Of a DNA stretch of 64,000 nt, positions 23,235 through 35,100 are shown piece after piece. Position 1 is the first letter of the stretch. Every line of letters starts with the position of its first letter. The position numbers and the translations under genes are program-made. The DNA is from Poecilobothrus nobilitatus (Eukaryota > Arthropoda > Insecta > Diptera > Dolichopodidae), in contig OX352772.1 in the NCBI GenBank assembly GCA_947095535.1, forward strand, positions 213,257,620 through 213,321,619. Reading direction: 5' to 3'. Below the pieces are notes generated by a model. The model had not been told where the DNA came from. It did not search any database and saw nothing but the letters and a program-made list of their open reading frames with translations.

Positions 23235-23640
23235 TTATTGGAAAATTAAATTCATATAGACAGTGAAATTACTTTAATTACTAAGTCAAATTACTTTCCT
23301 CACCATGTGGTTGAGCGTCCTGCAAAAACGTCTACTAAGTTACGAGTATTATTCAACGGTTCGAGCAAAATAAAAAACGGGATTTCTTAGAATCAAATAC
23401 TAGCGATTGGTCCTACAGTGCAGAGAGACATTCAAACAATTTTAATAAACTTTCGATGGCATAAAATTGGACTTGTTGGAGATATCGAAAAAATGTATCG
23501 ACAAGTTCTCGTAACGGATTCTGAACGCAATTACCAAAGGATTGTTTGGCGCGATAATCCAAATTTACCTCTACAACAAGTTATGTACGGTAACTTACGG
23601 TACGGTGTGCGCAGAAGATAACAACAAACAAGCGGTAAAA
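23235..23640 (+). pseudogene. BEL/Pao reverse transcriptase, truncated
   Basis: Encodes YFPHHVVERPAKTSTKLRVLFNGSSK, then IGPTVQRDIQTILINFRWHK, and the motif A region VGDIEKMYRQVLV with its aspartate. The typical YVDD motif is not found. From about 23640 the sequence degrades, so palm and thumb are lost by deletion or decay. Confidence 0.8.
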
Positions 23641-24040
23641 ATTCAAGAAAAAATTACACATTGATTGAAATAGTACGGGCAAACATTTTAATTCAACGAA
23701 AGGTTTAGGATTAAATTAGGAACCAGATGAAGATTTTTTACTTACCGGGTTAATTTAGATTCACATTTCAACATTACCAAACGTACAATATTATCCGAAA
23801 CATCCAACATTTTTGATTCACTTGAAATCATTACATGGTGAAAACAATAGCAGCTAAAATTATATATCAACAGTTGTGGATTAAAAAAGTTGATTGGGAT
23901 GAGGAGTTACCACTAGACGTAGTTAGGTAGTAAAAAACTTACAAAAACAGTTCAGCAAATTCGAATTTGTTCAAATTCAAATTCAGCTTACAGTGCAGTG
24001 CTATATATATAAAAAACAACAAACAACAATAATCTAACTA
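23640..24040 (+). pseudogene. Unreadable part of BEL pol
   Basis: No continuous coding signal. Position between RT and RNase H implies the RT palm, thumb and connection. AT-rich with many stops; a large deletion is likely because only about 400 bases remain. Confidence 0.4.
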
Positions 24041-24420
24041 ATGTCAACTTATTAATTGCCAAAATTAAAGTTGCTCCATTAAAAGGGCTAACCGTTCCTC
24101 GTATTGAATTATGTGCAGCAATTTAGTTATTATATTAATTTGTATGTTCTTCTTTCCAGTTACCCAATGTTAAAATGATAGCGTTTACAGATTCATCAAT
24201 CGTTTTGTCGTGGCTTAATTCGCAGCCAAGACAATGGAAGCCATACATAGTGAATCGAGTGTCACAAATAGTTGAAATTTTTCCTGGTTATAAATGGAAA
24301 CACGTGTTCACAAAATGTAATCTTGCTGACCGTGACTTCACGAGGAATTTCAGTTGATCATTTGCTTCAACATCTATTGTGGTGGTATGGCCCAGCATGG
24401 TTAACAATGGTACTATCGGA
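24040..24420 (+). pseudogene. BEL/Pao RNase H-like domain
   Basis: Encodes KVAPLKGLTVPRIELCAA near 24070-24120, then after a frame change IAFTDSSIVLSWL and WKPYIVNRVSQI, and KWKHVFTKCNLADR near 24290-24330. These are the Glu, Asp and terminal landmarks of the Pao-type RNase H. Confidence 0.8.
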
Positions 24421-24429
24421 ATGGTCGTC

Positions 24430-25990
24430 GTCATGTGTCAACACAAACAAGTGTCAACTGGAAACGAAGTTGAGAAAAACGTAGTACAAACATTTTATAA
24501 TCAAAATTCTAATAAGACATTAGATTTTCTCTTTGCAAAAGTTTCATCTATCATTAAAATTCTGCGTATTATAAGTTACTGTTTGCGTATTACTACTGGC
24601 AAGTGGAAATTGAAACACCAGTTATACTCAATCGGAGGAACTGGGAAATTCTCTTCGAATTTGTATTGCATGGGCTCAAGAAAGCTTCCATACTGAAATA
24701 GAAGCAATCCGATAAAACAAACCAATTGCAAAATGCAGTGCACTTAGAAACCTTCAACCATTTTTGGATAAAAATGACTGGCTTAGAGTACTCGGAGGAA
24801 TTCAAAATTCACAAACCAATTATAATACAAAACATCCATATATGTCACCTAAAAATAATCAACTTGCAATTTTAATTATTCGTTTACTTCATAAACAACA
24901 CCCGCATGCTATTGCTACGTTATTAACAGATATTATCAAATTAAAGTACTGGATCATTGGGGGCCGGTATATGGTAAAAATGGAAATTTACAATTGTACC
25001 ATATGTGTGTGTCAACGTGGTCTAACACAAACGCAATTAAGGGCTGCATTGCCTGGAAGGTGACGCATTCCAAGAAGACAATTTTAAAGAACTGGACTAG
25101 ACTACGCAGGTCCTTTCATCATTAAATAACACAACGGACGAAATGCAGAGAAGGTGAAGGCATACTTAGCAGTATTTGTTTGCTTAAGCACAAAAGCAGC
25201 ACATGTAGAGCTAGTAAGTAGCTTGAAATCGGAATGTTTTATAGGAGCTTTAGACCGTCGCAGTCTACCAGCAGAACTACTAAGTAACAACGGGTCCATT
25301 TTTGTTGGTGCCAAACGACAGCTGTAACATCTTTATGAAGCGGCTTTCGAAGACGAGAAACCAGTGGTAGAGTTTTTCGCAAATAATATCATATCATAGA
25401 AAATGATTCCTGCGGGTGCTCCACACATGTGTGGTCTCTGGGAATCTTGTGTGAAGTCGGCAGAAAAGGCATTTAAAGCGAATAATTTGAGCAAATTCAT
25501 TAACCTTCGAAGAGAAGTCTACTTTGTTCGTTCAAATAGAAGCTCAACTAAATGCATATCCTCTCACACCGTTGTACGAGAGCGACACGGATCACATTGC
25601 GGTCCTTACGCCAGGCCACTTTCTTATTTCTTCACCTTTTGTGGCAATACCTGAACCTTATTCAACAAATGAAAAATTCTCATTACGTGGTCGGTTGCAT
25701 ATTATCAACAAACTGCAACATGATTTATGGAAACGCTGGCGTCGTGATTATTTCAACATACTATAAGTGCGTAAAAAAAAGTAATTTATACAAGAAAATC
25801 TTCAAATCGGCGATATCATTTTGGTCAAGGACAACAATCTTCCAGCAACAAATTGGGGACTTGGTAAAATTGAAAAGGTTTATTTCGGAACAAATGGTTT
25901 AGCAAAAGTGGCACTAATCAAAACTTACAAAGTGGTCATCAACCGACCAATAATAATACAAAAATAAAATAATACAAGAAACAAAAACAA
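24430..25990 (+). pseudogene. BEL/Pao integrase and C-terminal domain
   Basis: The zinc-binding N-terminal domain (LRVLGGIQNS...KHPYM, LIIRLLHKQHPHA, YWIIGGR, CTICVCQRG) is at 24780-25060. The core follows: TGLDYAGPF with the first aspartate near 25095, then KAYLAVFVCLSTKAAHVELV, then LLSNNGSIFVGA near 25275-25310, where the second catalytic aspartate (SDNG) is asparagine. GAPHMCGLWESCVKSAEKAF carries the glutamate near 25440. EAQLNAYPLTPL and LTPGHFLIS lead into the DUF5641-type end at about 25800-25960. Several frame shifts; dead. Confidence 0.85.
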
Positions 25991-26105
25991 GAATAATAAA
26001 AAACGATGATAAGTTTGAGTTTTTGAACTGAATGTCAAAGAGATTAAACGCATTTTTTGTTTCTTTTAAACTAAATAATTACAGTCCATTTTTAGCGAAA
26101 AACAC
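25975..26105 (+). repeat. BEL 3' UTR and start of the 3' LTR
   Basis: Shared with 3245-3420 on the minus strand. The likeness stops just after TTTTTAGCGAAA at about 26105, so the LTR is truncated or diverged here. Confidence 0.5.
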
Positions 26106-26383
26106 ATTGAAAAGTTTTAAACCTTTATAAACCAACGAGTTTTGTCTTGCACTACTATGACATCGTGGAAACCAAAAAATTTATATTATTCAAATTGTAT
26201 GGTTTCATTTACCCCACATATTGAATTAGATTCGATAGTATATCAGTTGTTCTTGCATATTTTGTTTTATGTAAAGGCTCAAATTGAGTTTCCAAATGTA
26301 GGCACCTGTGTAACACACTTCAAACATTGAACGCACCCATATTACATGTAATTTTGACAGCTGAAGGTTTGCAATTTATAAAA
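26106..26383. other. Unassigned spacer before the mariner transposase
   Basis: No gene recognised. It should contain the 5' inverted terminal repeat of the Tc1/mariner element, but no matching 3' repeat is left to identify it. Confidence 0.3.
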
Positions 26384-27220
26384 ATGGAGTCGTATACATT
26401 ACAACAACGTGTTGAAACTATTGAATTATTTTATGAAAATGATCGTTCGGTAAGAAATGTATTTCGCAAATTACACTATGTTTATGGTCGACATAATCGT
26501 CCAACTAAGCAACAAATTGGTAACATTGTGTGGAAATTTCAAGAAAGTGGTGCAGTACAAGATCCAGAAAGACGTCAGTACCTCGTACCGGTCATTCACA
26601 AGAAAATATTGGTTCTGTGAGTGTTGGTGTTACAGTTGATCCCACCATGTCAATTCCCCGACGTTCACAACAATTGGGATTTGCTGAGTCAACTGTATGG
26701 CGTATTTTGTACAAAGATTTAGCGCTGAAAGCCTACAAAGTTCAATTGACACAAAAATTGCTGCCACAAGATCATTCCATGCGTCGGGACTTAGCAAATT
26801 GGATACGGGAAAAAACGACGATTTAAAAAAAAAATCATCTTTTCGGACGAAGCACATTTCGAGATCGGTGGCTACGTTAATAAACAAAACTGTCATATTT
26901 GGGGAGAGGAAAACCCTGGTGTGATCCAAGAGAAGCCAACGCATCCACAAAAACTTACTGTTTGGTTTACATTGTGGTCTGGTGGTGTGATTGGTCCGTA
27001 CTTTTTCGAAAATGATGCTGGAAGAGCCATAACCGTTAACGGTACCAGATATCGCGACATGATCACAACTTTTTTATTACCAAAACTGGAAAATATTGAT
27101 ACTGACTACATATGGTGTCAACAAGATGGGGCTACGTGTCATACAGCACACTGCGATTACTTTAAACAAAGTTTTCAGACAGTGTTATTTCCAGATTCGG
27201 AGTTCATTAACATCTGTTGA
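26384..27220 (+). pseudogene. Tc1/mariner-superfamily transposase, frameshifted and 3' truncated
   Basis: ATG at 26384 (MESYTLQQRVETIELFYEN) starts a helix-turn-helix region of the DUF4817 type, with YGRHNRPTKQQIGNIVWKF. Frame changes near 26590 and 26825 are needed to read on through SIPRRSQQLGFAESTVWRIL and QLTQKLLPQDH. The DDE domain then gives IIFSDEAHF (first Asp, near 26840), NKQNCHIWGEENPGV, WSGGVIGPYFFENDAG, and QQDGATCHTA (second Asp, near 27122). The third catalytic residue and the C-terminus are missing after about 27200. It would cut and paste its own element; this copy is inactive. Confidence 0.85.
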
Positions 27221-29149
27221 TTTTATCTTACAAAAATATTACGGAGTTCATTAGCATCTGTCGAAAAACCCTCTTGATAGATTGCAACTTTTAATGATGT
27301 GTTCGTTTTACCGCCAATACATACGTCCTTAGATTTATCATGTAAGTAAGCTAGATAAAGTCTTACATTTTATAAAATCTTAATATCTCTGAATCTAGCC
27401 AAAACATATCTACTATTTTTATTAATTTGAAGAGCTTTTTGAGTGAACTTAACTACAGGTGGTAGAAGAAGATCGAAGATTGGTTGATATGGATTAGAAA
27501 TACCATATACCAGTGATTAACTACTTTTGAAATAACAGTTTTATTTGGATAATAGATCGTTATATGTTGCATTGAGATTATTTAAATCTGCACTGGTTTG
27601 AAGGAATTAAAACTCGATTTATGTTGTACAGCAGAAGAATGAATTACGCAAGAATTTGGTGATAAATTTAATGAAATTGGCGGATCACGAGAATTAATTG
27701 TTTCCCCATAAATAAAATTATAGTATTTATTTGAAATAGATTTTTTAAATTTAGAAAGTTTATAAATTAAGAATGAGTGACTATAACATTAATTACTAAA
27801 GGATTTAGAATTATTAATTTTTTAAAGAAAAATGACTAGTAGTTTTAATAGATGGAATTGTTTCAACGGGGAATAGCAAATCAAGTAAACTTTTAATATA
27901 AAAAATTTTTAATTATAAAAATGAAAAAATATGAAATATTGAAATAAAATTCTTAATTATTTTTTTATAATTTTTTTTTGAAAACCGTAAAACCCACTTT
28001 TATAAGTTAAGTATGTAATTTTTGAATATACCAAAATATTATTATAACACCTTTAAGGTTTTACACAAAATATAAATGAAAGAAAAAACATTCATTTACG
28101 AGCGAATGCGTTTCAAAATAATATACATGCCATCATTAACATTCTTACTTTTTTTTTTTTTTTTAACATCAAAATAAAGTTAGTTTTGGAGTGTTTCGTC
28201 CATCCAAACACTATGGGACTCCTCAGTAGGTAACTTGCAGTGTTGGACTACGAAGAGAGCTCTAACTAAATTTTTATCCATCGAAGTGCTTTATATTAAA
28301 TTTTTATAAAGTCAACTGCGAGATGTAAAAATAGAATAAAAATTTAGGAAAAAAAAAAATTTTCAAATTGGTTTGGTGACCATTTAATATAAACAATTTT
28401 TAATTATGAAAAAGAAAAAATATGGAATATTGAAATAAAATTATTAATTATTTTTTTATAATTGTTTTTTGAAAACCGTAAAACCCACTTTTATAAGTTA
28501 AGTATGTAATTTTTGAATATACCAAAATATTATTATAACACCTTTAAGGTTTTACACAAAATATAAATGAAAGAAAAAACATTCATTTACGAGCGAATGC
28601 GTTTCAAAATAATATACATGCCATCATTAACATTCTTATTTTTTTTTTATTTCAAAATGAAGTTGAGCAACAAATTATGCTGCTCAATTAGAATATTTCC
28701 AATTGCTGAAGCATCAAGTTGCGCATGAAAAGGACCAGTATCTGTAGAATCTCTTATTTTACGGACCAGTCGATTACATTGATTCGGGAGATCTGTTAAC
28801 ACTTCATTGTTAACCGAATCAATCACATTTTAAATATCATGCTCGTTTTTGTGACTGGAAAACTTGTTACAATTTTCGCATTATCAAGATTTGTGAATAA
28901 ATTATGTGTTTTATCTAACATACTTCTCAACAAACATTCATAATTTTGGCAATCGTCACAAATAAAATATGAGGCAAGAGTTGGATAATGCCAAACTCTA
29001 CTTAAACCCATACACACTCCATTAACTTTCTTTTGCACAACGCTTTACAAATAACAAATTTAGATTTATTATCATTAATATAACAGTTTTTAAATTGCAT
29101 TTAAATTCCATTTTACCCAAACGTTTTAATTATTAAAATATTAAATAGA
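27221..29149. other. Unassigned region with protein-like debris and a duplicated block
   Basis: No gene named. On the minus strand, 27240-27545 reads as protein-like for about 80 codons with one stop (motifs PIFDLLLPPVVKFTQKAL and YLAYLHDKSKDVCIGGKT), and 28640-29040 gives an open 71 codons (RVWHYPTLASYFICDDCQNY) and further open sequence. Neither stretch matches a family I recognise. They may be two ends of one decayed gene split by the duplicated block at 27893-28641. CGGAGTTCATT[A/G]... repeats at 27197 and 27242 near the mariner break. Confidence 0.4.
27893..28641. repeat. Direct repeat pair of about 258 bp
   Basis: About 27893-28152 and 28383-28641 are near-identical, including GAAAACCGTAAAACCCAC, CACCTTTAAGGTTTTACAC and TTACGAGCGAATGCGTTTC. 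About 230 bases separate them. This could be a small LTR-like pair or a simple duplication; I see no primer site or coding sequence between. Confidence 0.75.
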
Positions 29150-30310
29150 TACCCGTACGAACCGTTAGTATGTTCCTAGCCTGTCACTCTGCTTATAATA
29201 TTATTTTTTTTAATTTTTTAGTATTTTAAAATAATTTGGGTGAATTTTATAACTTCTAGAACTATAGGTTGTACATATATTCAAAATATATATTTACACA
29301 TTCTTCAAAAGCAGATTCTGGAAGACTAGACGGTTATCAATCCAAAACTTTTCCAAATATGCTATAGTACCATTTAATACTAAGCGGCAAATATATAATA
29401 ATTTATACATACTATACATATGTATTATATATCATTCATTCATCAATGACATATACGATATGTAAATAAACATGAGTTATATAAGTATGTATACTAATAT
29501 CATATAAATATATATAAATTCTTCAAACAACCGTTATATTTTTCATATATTTCATTTTTTTTGTACTCCTCAACAATTCCAAATTATCGAGTAAAAAAAA
29601 AATGCAAAAAAATCGTTAAAAAAATTTGTTAGAAAAATTAAATCACAGTTTCGACAATTTTAAGGTAACACTATATTATTAAGGAGCTTTTTGAGCTTTA
29701 ATTTTTGTATATTACTTCAAAAAACTTCGGACAGGTGTTCAAGTTACAGGTGTTTAAAAATAAGAAATTTTTTAGTGTTTGACTCCATACAGCTCCGAAA
29801 CGGGGAGTGATACAAAATTATTTTCTGAAATGACTCATACTTATTTTTAAAGATCTAACTTCGCTCAAAAATTCAATTTTCTAAAAATTTCTAAAAATTT
29901 GTAAAAATTTTCTAAAAATTTCATAAATTTATTGAAATGTATATTGTTTTTTTTTGTATTAATTTTCACAAAAAAGTTTTTGTAATTTAATTTCATAATT
30001 ATGTTCGTACATTCATAATTCCACATTAAGTATTTAAAGCATATTTTGATTATGTCATCACGTTTTATTTTTATGTTTTTTTCTTTTTAGTAGTACTGTT
30101 TATTGTTTACATACTTACATATCATTAAGAATTATAAAGTTTACTTAAGAATATAAGTTTTTACGTAGGTAATCAAATTTTGTATTGTATAAGTTCTATT
30201 TTTTAAGTCTGAAATATATTTTTAATATTATACATATTAATTAGTCATTAAGAATTGCAATCATATTTTCAATATAAATGTTATAATATCTGTAATTTTT
30301 TGTCTTTTTT

Positions 30311-32309
30311 ATACCCTACACCTAAAGTATAGGGTATATTAACTTTGGTATGGTGTTTGTAATCATTAAAAGGAAGCGAGTTAGATATGGACATGTATAT
30401 ATATTCTGAATCAGGATCACCTCCTGGGTCGATTTAACGATGTCCGTCCGTCCGTCCGTTCGCACGATAACTCAAAAACTAATGAAGCTATCTTGATCAA
30501 ATTTATATAGTAGGGTACTAATCACGAAAGGAAGGTCAAGTTCGAATTTGGACAAAATCGGTCCATGGGTTCGGATTCTGGAAGCTTCCGAATGATTCCG
30601 GAGCAAACGAGATTATCTCCAAAACCAAGAAAGATAGAACCTTTACATTTTGTACAATATGTTCCTTCCTATTCGATTTATGTCTCTGAAATTTAAGAGG
30701 ATTTGGTCCATGGGTTTGGATTTTGGAAGCTTCCGAACGAGCACCAGTGCAAATGAGATTATCTCCAAAACCAATAAAGATATAACCTTCAAATTTAACA
30801 GAGTGGTGTTCTTTCATGTTTTATTTAGGTCTCTGAAATTTGAGAGGATTTGGTTCATGGGTTCGGTTCTTGGAAGCTTCCGAACAAGCCCCAGAGCAAA
30901 CGAGATTATCTCCAAAACCAACAAAGATAGAACTTTTAAATTTTTTACAATGATGTTCCTTCCCGTTCGATTTATGTCTCTGAAAGTAAAGAAGATTTGG
31001 TCCATGGGTTTGTATTTTGGAAGCTTCCAAACCAGCACCAGAGCAAATGAGATTATCTCCAAAACCAACTAAGATATAACCTTTAAATTTCGCAGAATAG
31101 TGTTCTTTCATGTTTGATTTAGGTCTCTGAAATTTAAGAGGATATAGTCCATAGGTTTGGATTTTGGTAGCTTCCGAACGAGCCCCAGAGCATATGAGAT
31201 TATTTCCAAAAACAACCAAGATATAACCTTTAAATTTGGCAGAATGGTGTTCTTTCATGTTTGATTTAGGTCTCTGAAATTTGAGAGGATTTGGTCCATG
31301 GGTTTGGATTTTGGTAGCTTCCGAACGAGCCCCAGAGCAAACGAGATTATCTCCAAAATCAAGAAAGATATAACCTTTAAATTTTGTACAATGATGTTCC
31401 TTCCCGTTCGATTTATGTATCTGAAAGTAAAGAGGATTTGGTCCATGGGTTTGTATTTTGGAAGCTTCCAAACCAGCACCAGAGCAAATGAGATTATCTC
31501 CAAAACCAACTAAGATATAACCTTTAAATTTGGCAGAATAGTGTTCTTTCATGTTTGATTTAGGTCTCTGAAATTTAAGAGGATTTGATTTTGGGTTCGG
31601 ATTTTGGAAGCTTCCGAACTAGTCTCAGAGCAAATGATATTATCTCCAAAAGCAACAAAGATATAACCTTTAAATTAGGCAGAATGGTGTTCCTTCATGT
31701 TTGATTTATGTTTCTGAAATTTGTGAGGATTTGGTCCATGGGTTCAAATCTTAGAAGCTTCCGGACGAGCCCCAGAGCAAACGAATATATCTCCACAACC
31801 AACAAAGATAGAATTTATTTTTAGTACAAAGGTGTTCTGTTGTGTTTGCTTTTCTGTAAAATTGGAAACTGACATTTGAAAGAATTTGAACCATGGGTTC
31901 GAATTTTGGAAACTTCCGGACGAGCACAAGGGCAACTAGCATATCTCCAAAACCAACAAAAGTAGAACCTTTAAATTTAGTACAATGGTGTTCTGGCATG
32001 TTTTCTTTATGTTCCTGAGATGGATTCGATGAGTTGGAGTGGCAATTCGGGTACCTGACACACACCTCTCAAGGACTAAAAATCTTCCAAATTAATAAAA
32101 ATAGAAACTTAAAAATTTTTGCAAAGGTGTCAAGCACATCTCAAGAGGATGCCCCTTTTACGTTCCTGAAATTTGAGTTGAATAAGACAGAAAAGGGAAG
32201 AAGTTCAAGCAGCTGCCAAAAAAAACTTATGGATTTTTAATTTAATTCGAATTATTCAGGTGTAGGGTATTAATAAGTCGGTTGCATCGACTTACTGTTA
32301 CATTTACTT
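30311..32309 (+). mobile_element. Helentron-like element H, copy 1
   Basis: Starts with ATACCCTACACCT (30311-30323), repeated inverted at 32258-32270. A perfect 7-bp hairpin, TAAGTCG-GTTGCAT-CGACTTA, lies at 32274-32294, followed by about 15 bases ending CATTTACTT. A GTCC microsatellite lies near 30437-30459 and a tandem array at 30600-31950. Subterminal inverted repeats, a 3' hairpin and an internal minisatellite, with no ORF of its own, are the architecture of non-autonomous Helentrons (HINE/DINE-like). It is inserted in element F copy 1. Confidence 0.7.
30600..31950. repeat. 147-bp tandem array in element H copy 1
   Basis: The landmark GATTATCTCC recurs at 30611, 30757, 30903, 31051, 31198, 31345, 31492 and about 31639, 31783 and 31939, a spacing of 145-148 for all but the last. 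About ten units. Each unit holds GAAGCTTCC and ATTTGGTCCATGGGTT. The unit length is divisible by three, so long frames of repeating 49-residue blocks arise (for example 30821-31552, minus). Confidence 0.9.
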
Positions 32310-33102
32310 ATTTTTTAAACATGTACATACCTTGCTTTGGTAATTAAAATAAAATAAAAAATAAATAAAAATTTCAAGTTTCTAACTTAACCGTTTGGAT
32401 GATAGAAAGAATCAACAATTTTGCAAAATTTGACAAAACAATTTTGAAAACATAACGGTAAATTAAGACACCGTATGCCCGTATATAAAAGTATAACCTT
32501 TTATATGCCCGTATATTTATACCCGTATGCCCGTATATTTAAGTATAACCACCGTACACCGTATATAAAAGTATATATCTATTGCATATATATTTTTAAA
32601 GCTAATAAAAGCAGTAATCGTTTGGCGTTTTGAAATTGAAGATATACTTTATACAACTTGTGTTATAGCAATTTAAATATAGAGCTTTTTCGAACTTTGG
32701 GGAGCTGTAGCTCCGTAACGAGTGGGGCTACAGAAAAAAGTTGTAAAAATAAAATTAATATTTTTATGATATCTATCAGCAGTTAAAATTTCATGGCTCT
32801 ATTTACAAAAAAATTTGGCGATCTAAAAGTTAGGTGTTGGAAAGCTACGCGAAGTTTTGGTCGGATCTCAACCAAAAAAAATAGGGAACCTACAAATTGT
32901 TGTAAGAATATTTTGTGTTATTTTCAAGAATCTAGCTGTCTTAGTTTTTTAATTATCTTGCTGACACACGGACGAACAAAGCTTAATCGACTTAGAATTT
33001 GATTCTGATCCGATCCATACCTTTCAATGTATATCTAGCTAGCTTATTTCGAGGTCTTACAAACGGAGGAACAATTTTAATATACCCTTATCGTACGGGT
33101 AC

Positions 33103-33261
33103 AATAAGTTGGAAAGAAAAAATTCACAATCAACACAAAATAAATTAAAATTTAAAAATAATTCAAGTTCATTTAATTCAAATTCAAATAAAATTGAAGT
33201 TCAAGATCAAAATGCAAGAAAAATTAAAAAGTATTATAAGAGTTCAAATTACACCTTTTAT
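33103..33261. other. Short AT-rich spacer
   Basis: Sits between the end of element F copy 1 and element H copy 2. A-rich repeats of the kind AATTCAAATTCAAAT; nothing else seen. Confidence 0.4.
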
Positions 33262-34786
33262 ATACCCTACAATTAAAGTATAGCGTATATTAACTTTGGT
33301 ATGGTGTTTGTAACCACCAAAAGGAAGCGAGTTAGATATGGACATGGATATATATTCTGAATCAGGATCACCTCCTGAGTTGATTTAACGATGTCCGTCC
33401 GTCCGTCCATCCGTTCGCACGATAACTAAAAAACTAATAAAGCTATCTTGATGAAATTTATATAGTAGGTTGCTAATTACGAAAGGAAGGCTAAGTTCGA
33501 ATCTGGACAAAATCGGTTTGAATTTTGGAAACTTCCGAACGAGCACTAGAGCAAACGAGTATATCTCCACAACCAACTTTATATTTAGTACAAGAGTGTG
33601 CTGTTATGTTTCCTTTTCTATAATATTGGAAACTGACATTTGAAAGAATTTGAACCATGGATTCGTATTTTGGCAGCTTCCGAACGAGCCGCAGAGCAAA
33701 CGAGATTATCTCCAAAACCAACAAAGATGGAACCTTTAAATTTTTTACAATGATGTTCCTTCCCGTTTGATTTATGTCTCTGAAATTTAAGAGGATATGG
33801 TCCATGGGTTTGAATTTTGGAAGTTTCCGAACGAGCCCCAGAGCAAATGAGATTATCTCCAAAAACAACAAGGATATAACCTTTAAATTTGGCAGAACGG
33901 TGTTCTTTCATGTTTGATTTAGGTCTCTGAAATTTGAGAGGATTTGGTCTTTGGGTTCGGATTTTGGAAGCTTCCGAACGAGCTTCAGAGCAAATGATAT
34001 TACCTCCAAAAGCAACAAAGATATAACCTTTAAATTAGGCAGAATGGTGTTCCTTCATGTTTGATTTATGTTTCTGAAATTTGTGAGGATTTGGTCCATG
34101 GGTTCAAATCTTGGAAGCTTCCGAACGAGCACCAGAGGAAATGATATCATCTCCAAAACCAACTAAGATATAACCTTTAAATTAGGCAGAATGGTGCTCC
34201 TTCATGTTTGATTTATGTTTCTGAAATTTGTGAGGATTTGGTCCATGGGCTCAAATCTTGGAAGCTTCCGGACGAGCCCCAGAGAAAACGAGTATATTTC
34301 CACAACCAACAAAGATAGAACTTTTATTTTTAGTACAAAGGTGTTCTGTTATGTTTCCTTTTCTATAAAATTGGAAACTGACATTTGAAAGAATTTGAAC
34401 CATGAGTTCGTATTTTGGAAACTTCCGGACGAGCACAAGAGCAACGAGCATATCTCCAAAACCAACAAAAGTAGAACCTTAAAATTTAGTACAATGGTGT
34501 TCTGGCATGTTTTCTTTGGAGCGGCAATTCGGGTACCTGACGCCTCCCAAGGACTAACAATCTTCGAAATTAATAAAGATAGAAACTTAAAATTTTTTAC
34601 AAAGGTTTCAAGCATATCCCAAGAGGATGTTTCTTTTACGTTCCTGAAATTCGAGTTGAATAAGACAGAAAAGGGAAGAAGTTTAGGCAGCTGCCAAAAA
34701 AACTTATGGATTTTTAATTTAATTCGAATTATTCAGGTGTAGGGTAATAATAAGTCGGTTGCATCGACTTACTGTTACATTTACTT
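33262..34786 (+). mobile_element. Helentron-like element H, copy 2
   Basis: Same ends as copy 1: ATACCCTAC near 33262, GGTGTAGGGTA near 34735, hairpin TAAGTCG...CGACTTA near 34751-34771, and CATTTACTT. The array is shorter, about six units (33530-34450). The 5' hairpin half is mutated (TATAGCGTATA instead of TATAGGGTATA). Confidence 0.7.
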
Positions 34787-35100
34787 GTTTTTCTTTAATT
34801 TAATTAAAATCCTAAATAGATGTTACATCAAATCTTTAAGTTAGTTATTTAAATTTCTGTTGTTTCTTTTTTTCTGTTAAATGCTGTGTTAATTTTTGGG
34901 TTTCTATGAATAGATGTTATTTGTTAAATGTTAATTTTGGTAATATTAACATAACAACTAAAAGTCAGCAGGATATTTCCTTTTATTACATAAGATTATA
35001 ACAATTTTATTGTAATTGGATGGAGATTGTACAATACAGTAGAATTTACCACTAGTATCGCATAGTATTTATATATATTATTTATGATAAATTTGCCAAT
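34787..35100. other. AT-rich spacer without features
   Basis: I see no gene, repeat or signal of note here. Confidence 0.4.

Larger units (their letters stand above)
15444..26105 (+). mobile_element. BEL/Pao LTR retrotransposon, decayed
   Basis: Plus-strand element with the domain order gag, protease, RT, RNase H, integrase. It starts in the window at its 5' untranslated region, directly after Helitron B; its 5' LTR would lie left of the window if the two Helitrons inserted here. A gypsy element interrupts gag (16166-21585). All domains carry stops or frame shifts. The 3' part from about 25975 is shared with the fragment at 2930-3545, so the family has other copies. Assignment rests on the DUF1759-like gag, the LDSGSQ protease, and Pao-type RT and integrase motifs. 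Confidence 0.85.
29150..33102 (-). mobile_element. Helentron-like element F, copy 1, interrupted
   Basis: Bounded by ACCCGTACGA (29151-29160) and TCGTACGGGT (33091-33100), an inverted pair. 29151-30300 matches 62420-63300 and 32330-33102 matches 63310-63966. A family H element (30311-32309) is inserted in it. It contains the module with GGGGAGCTGTAGCTCCGTAAC near 32700. There is no coding sequence. The end hairpin found in copy 2 is missing on the left. Orientation is set by analogy with copy 2, where the hairpin end is on the left. Confidence 0.65.

Noticed and set aside
30821..31552. A 243-codon minus-strand frame of repeating 49-residue blocks
   Set aside because: It arises because the 147-bp tandem unit is divisible by three; the opposite strand and other frames are also open, copies in other elements are frame-broken, and there is no start context or domain.
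30600..31950. CRISPR-like or satellite array with spacers
   Set aside because: Units are contiguous, about 147 bp, with no alternating spacers; the setting is a eukaryotic transposon.
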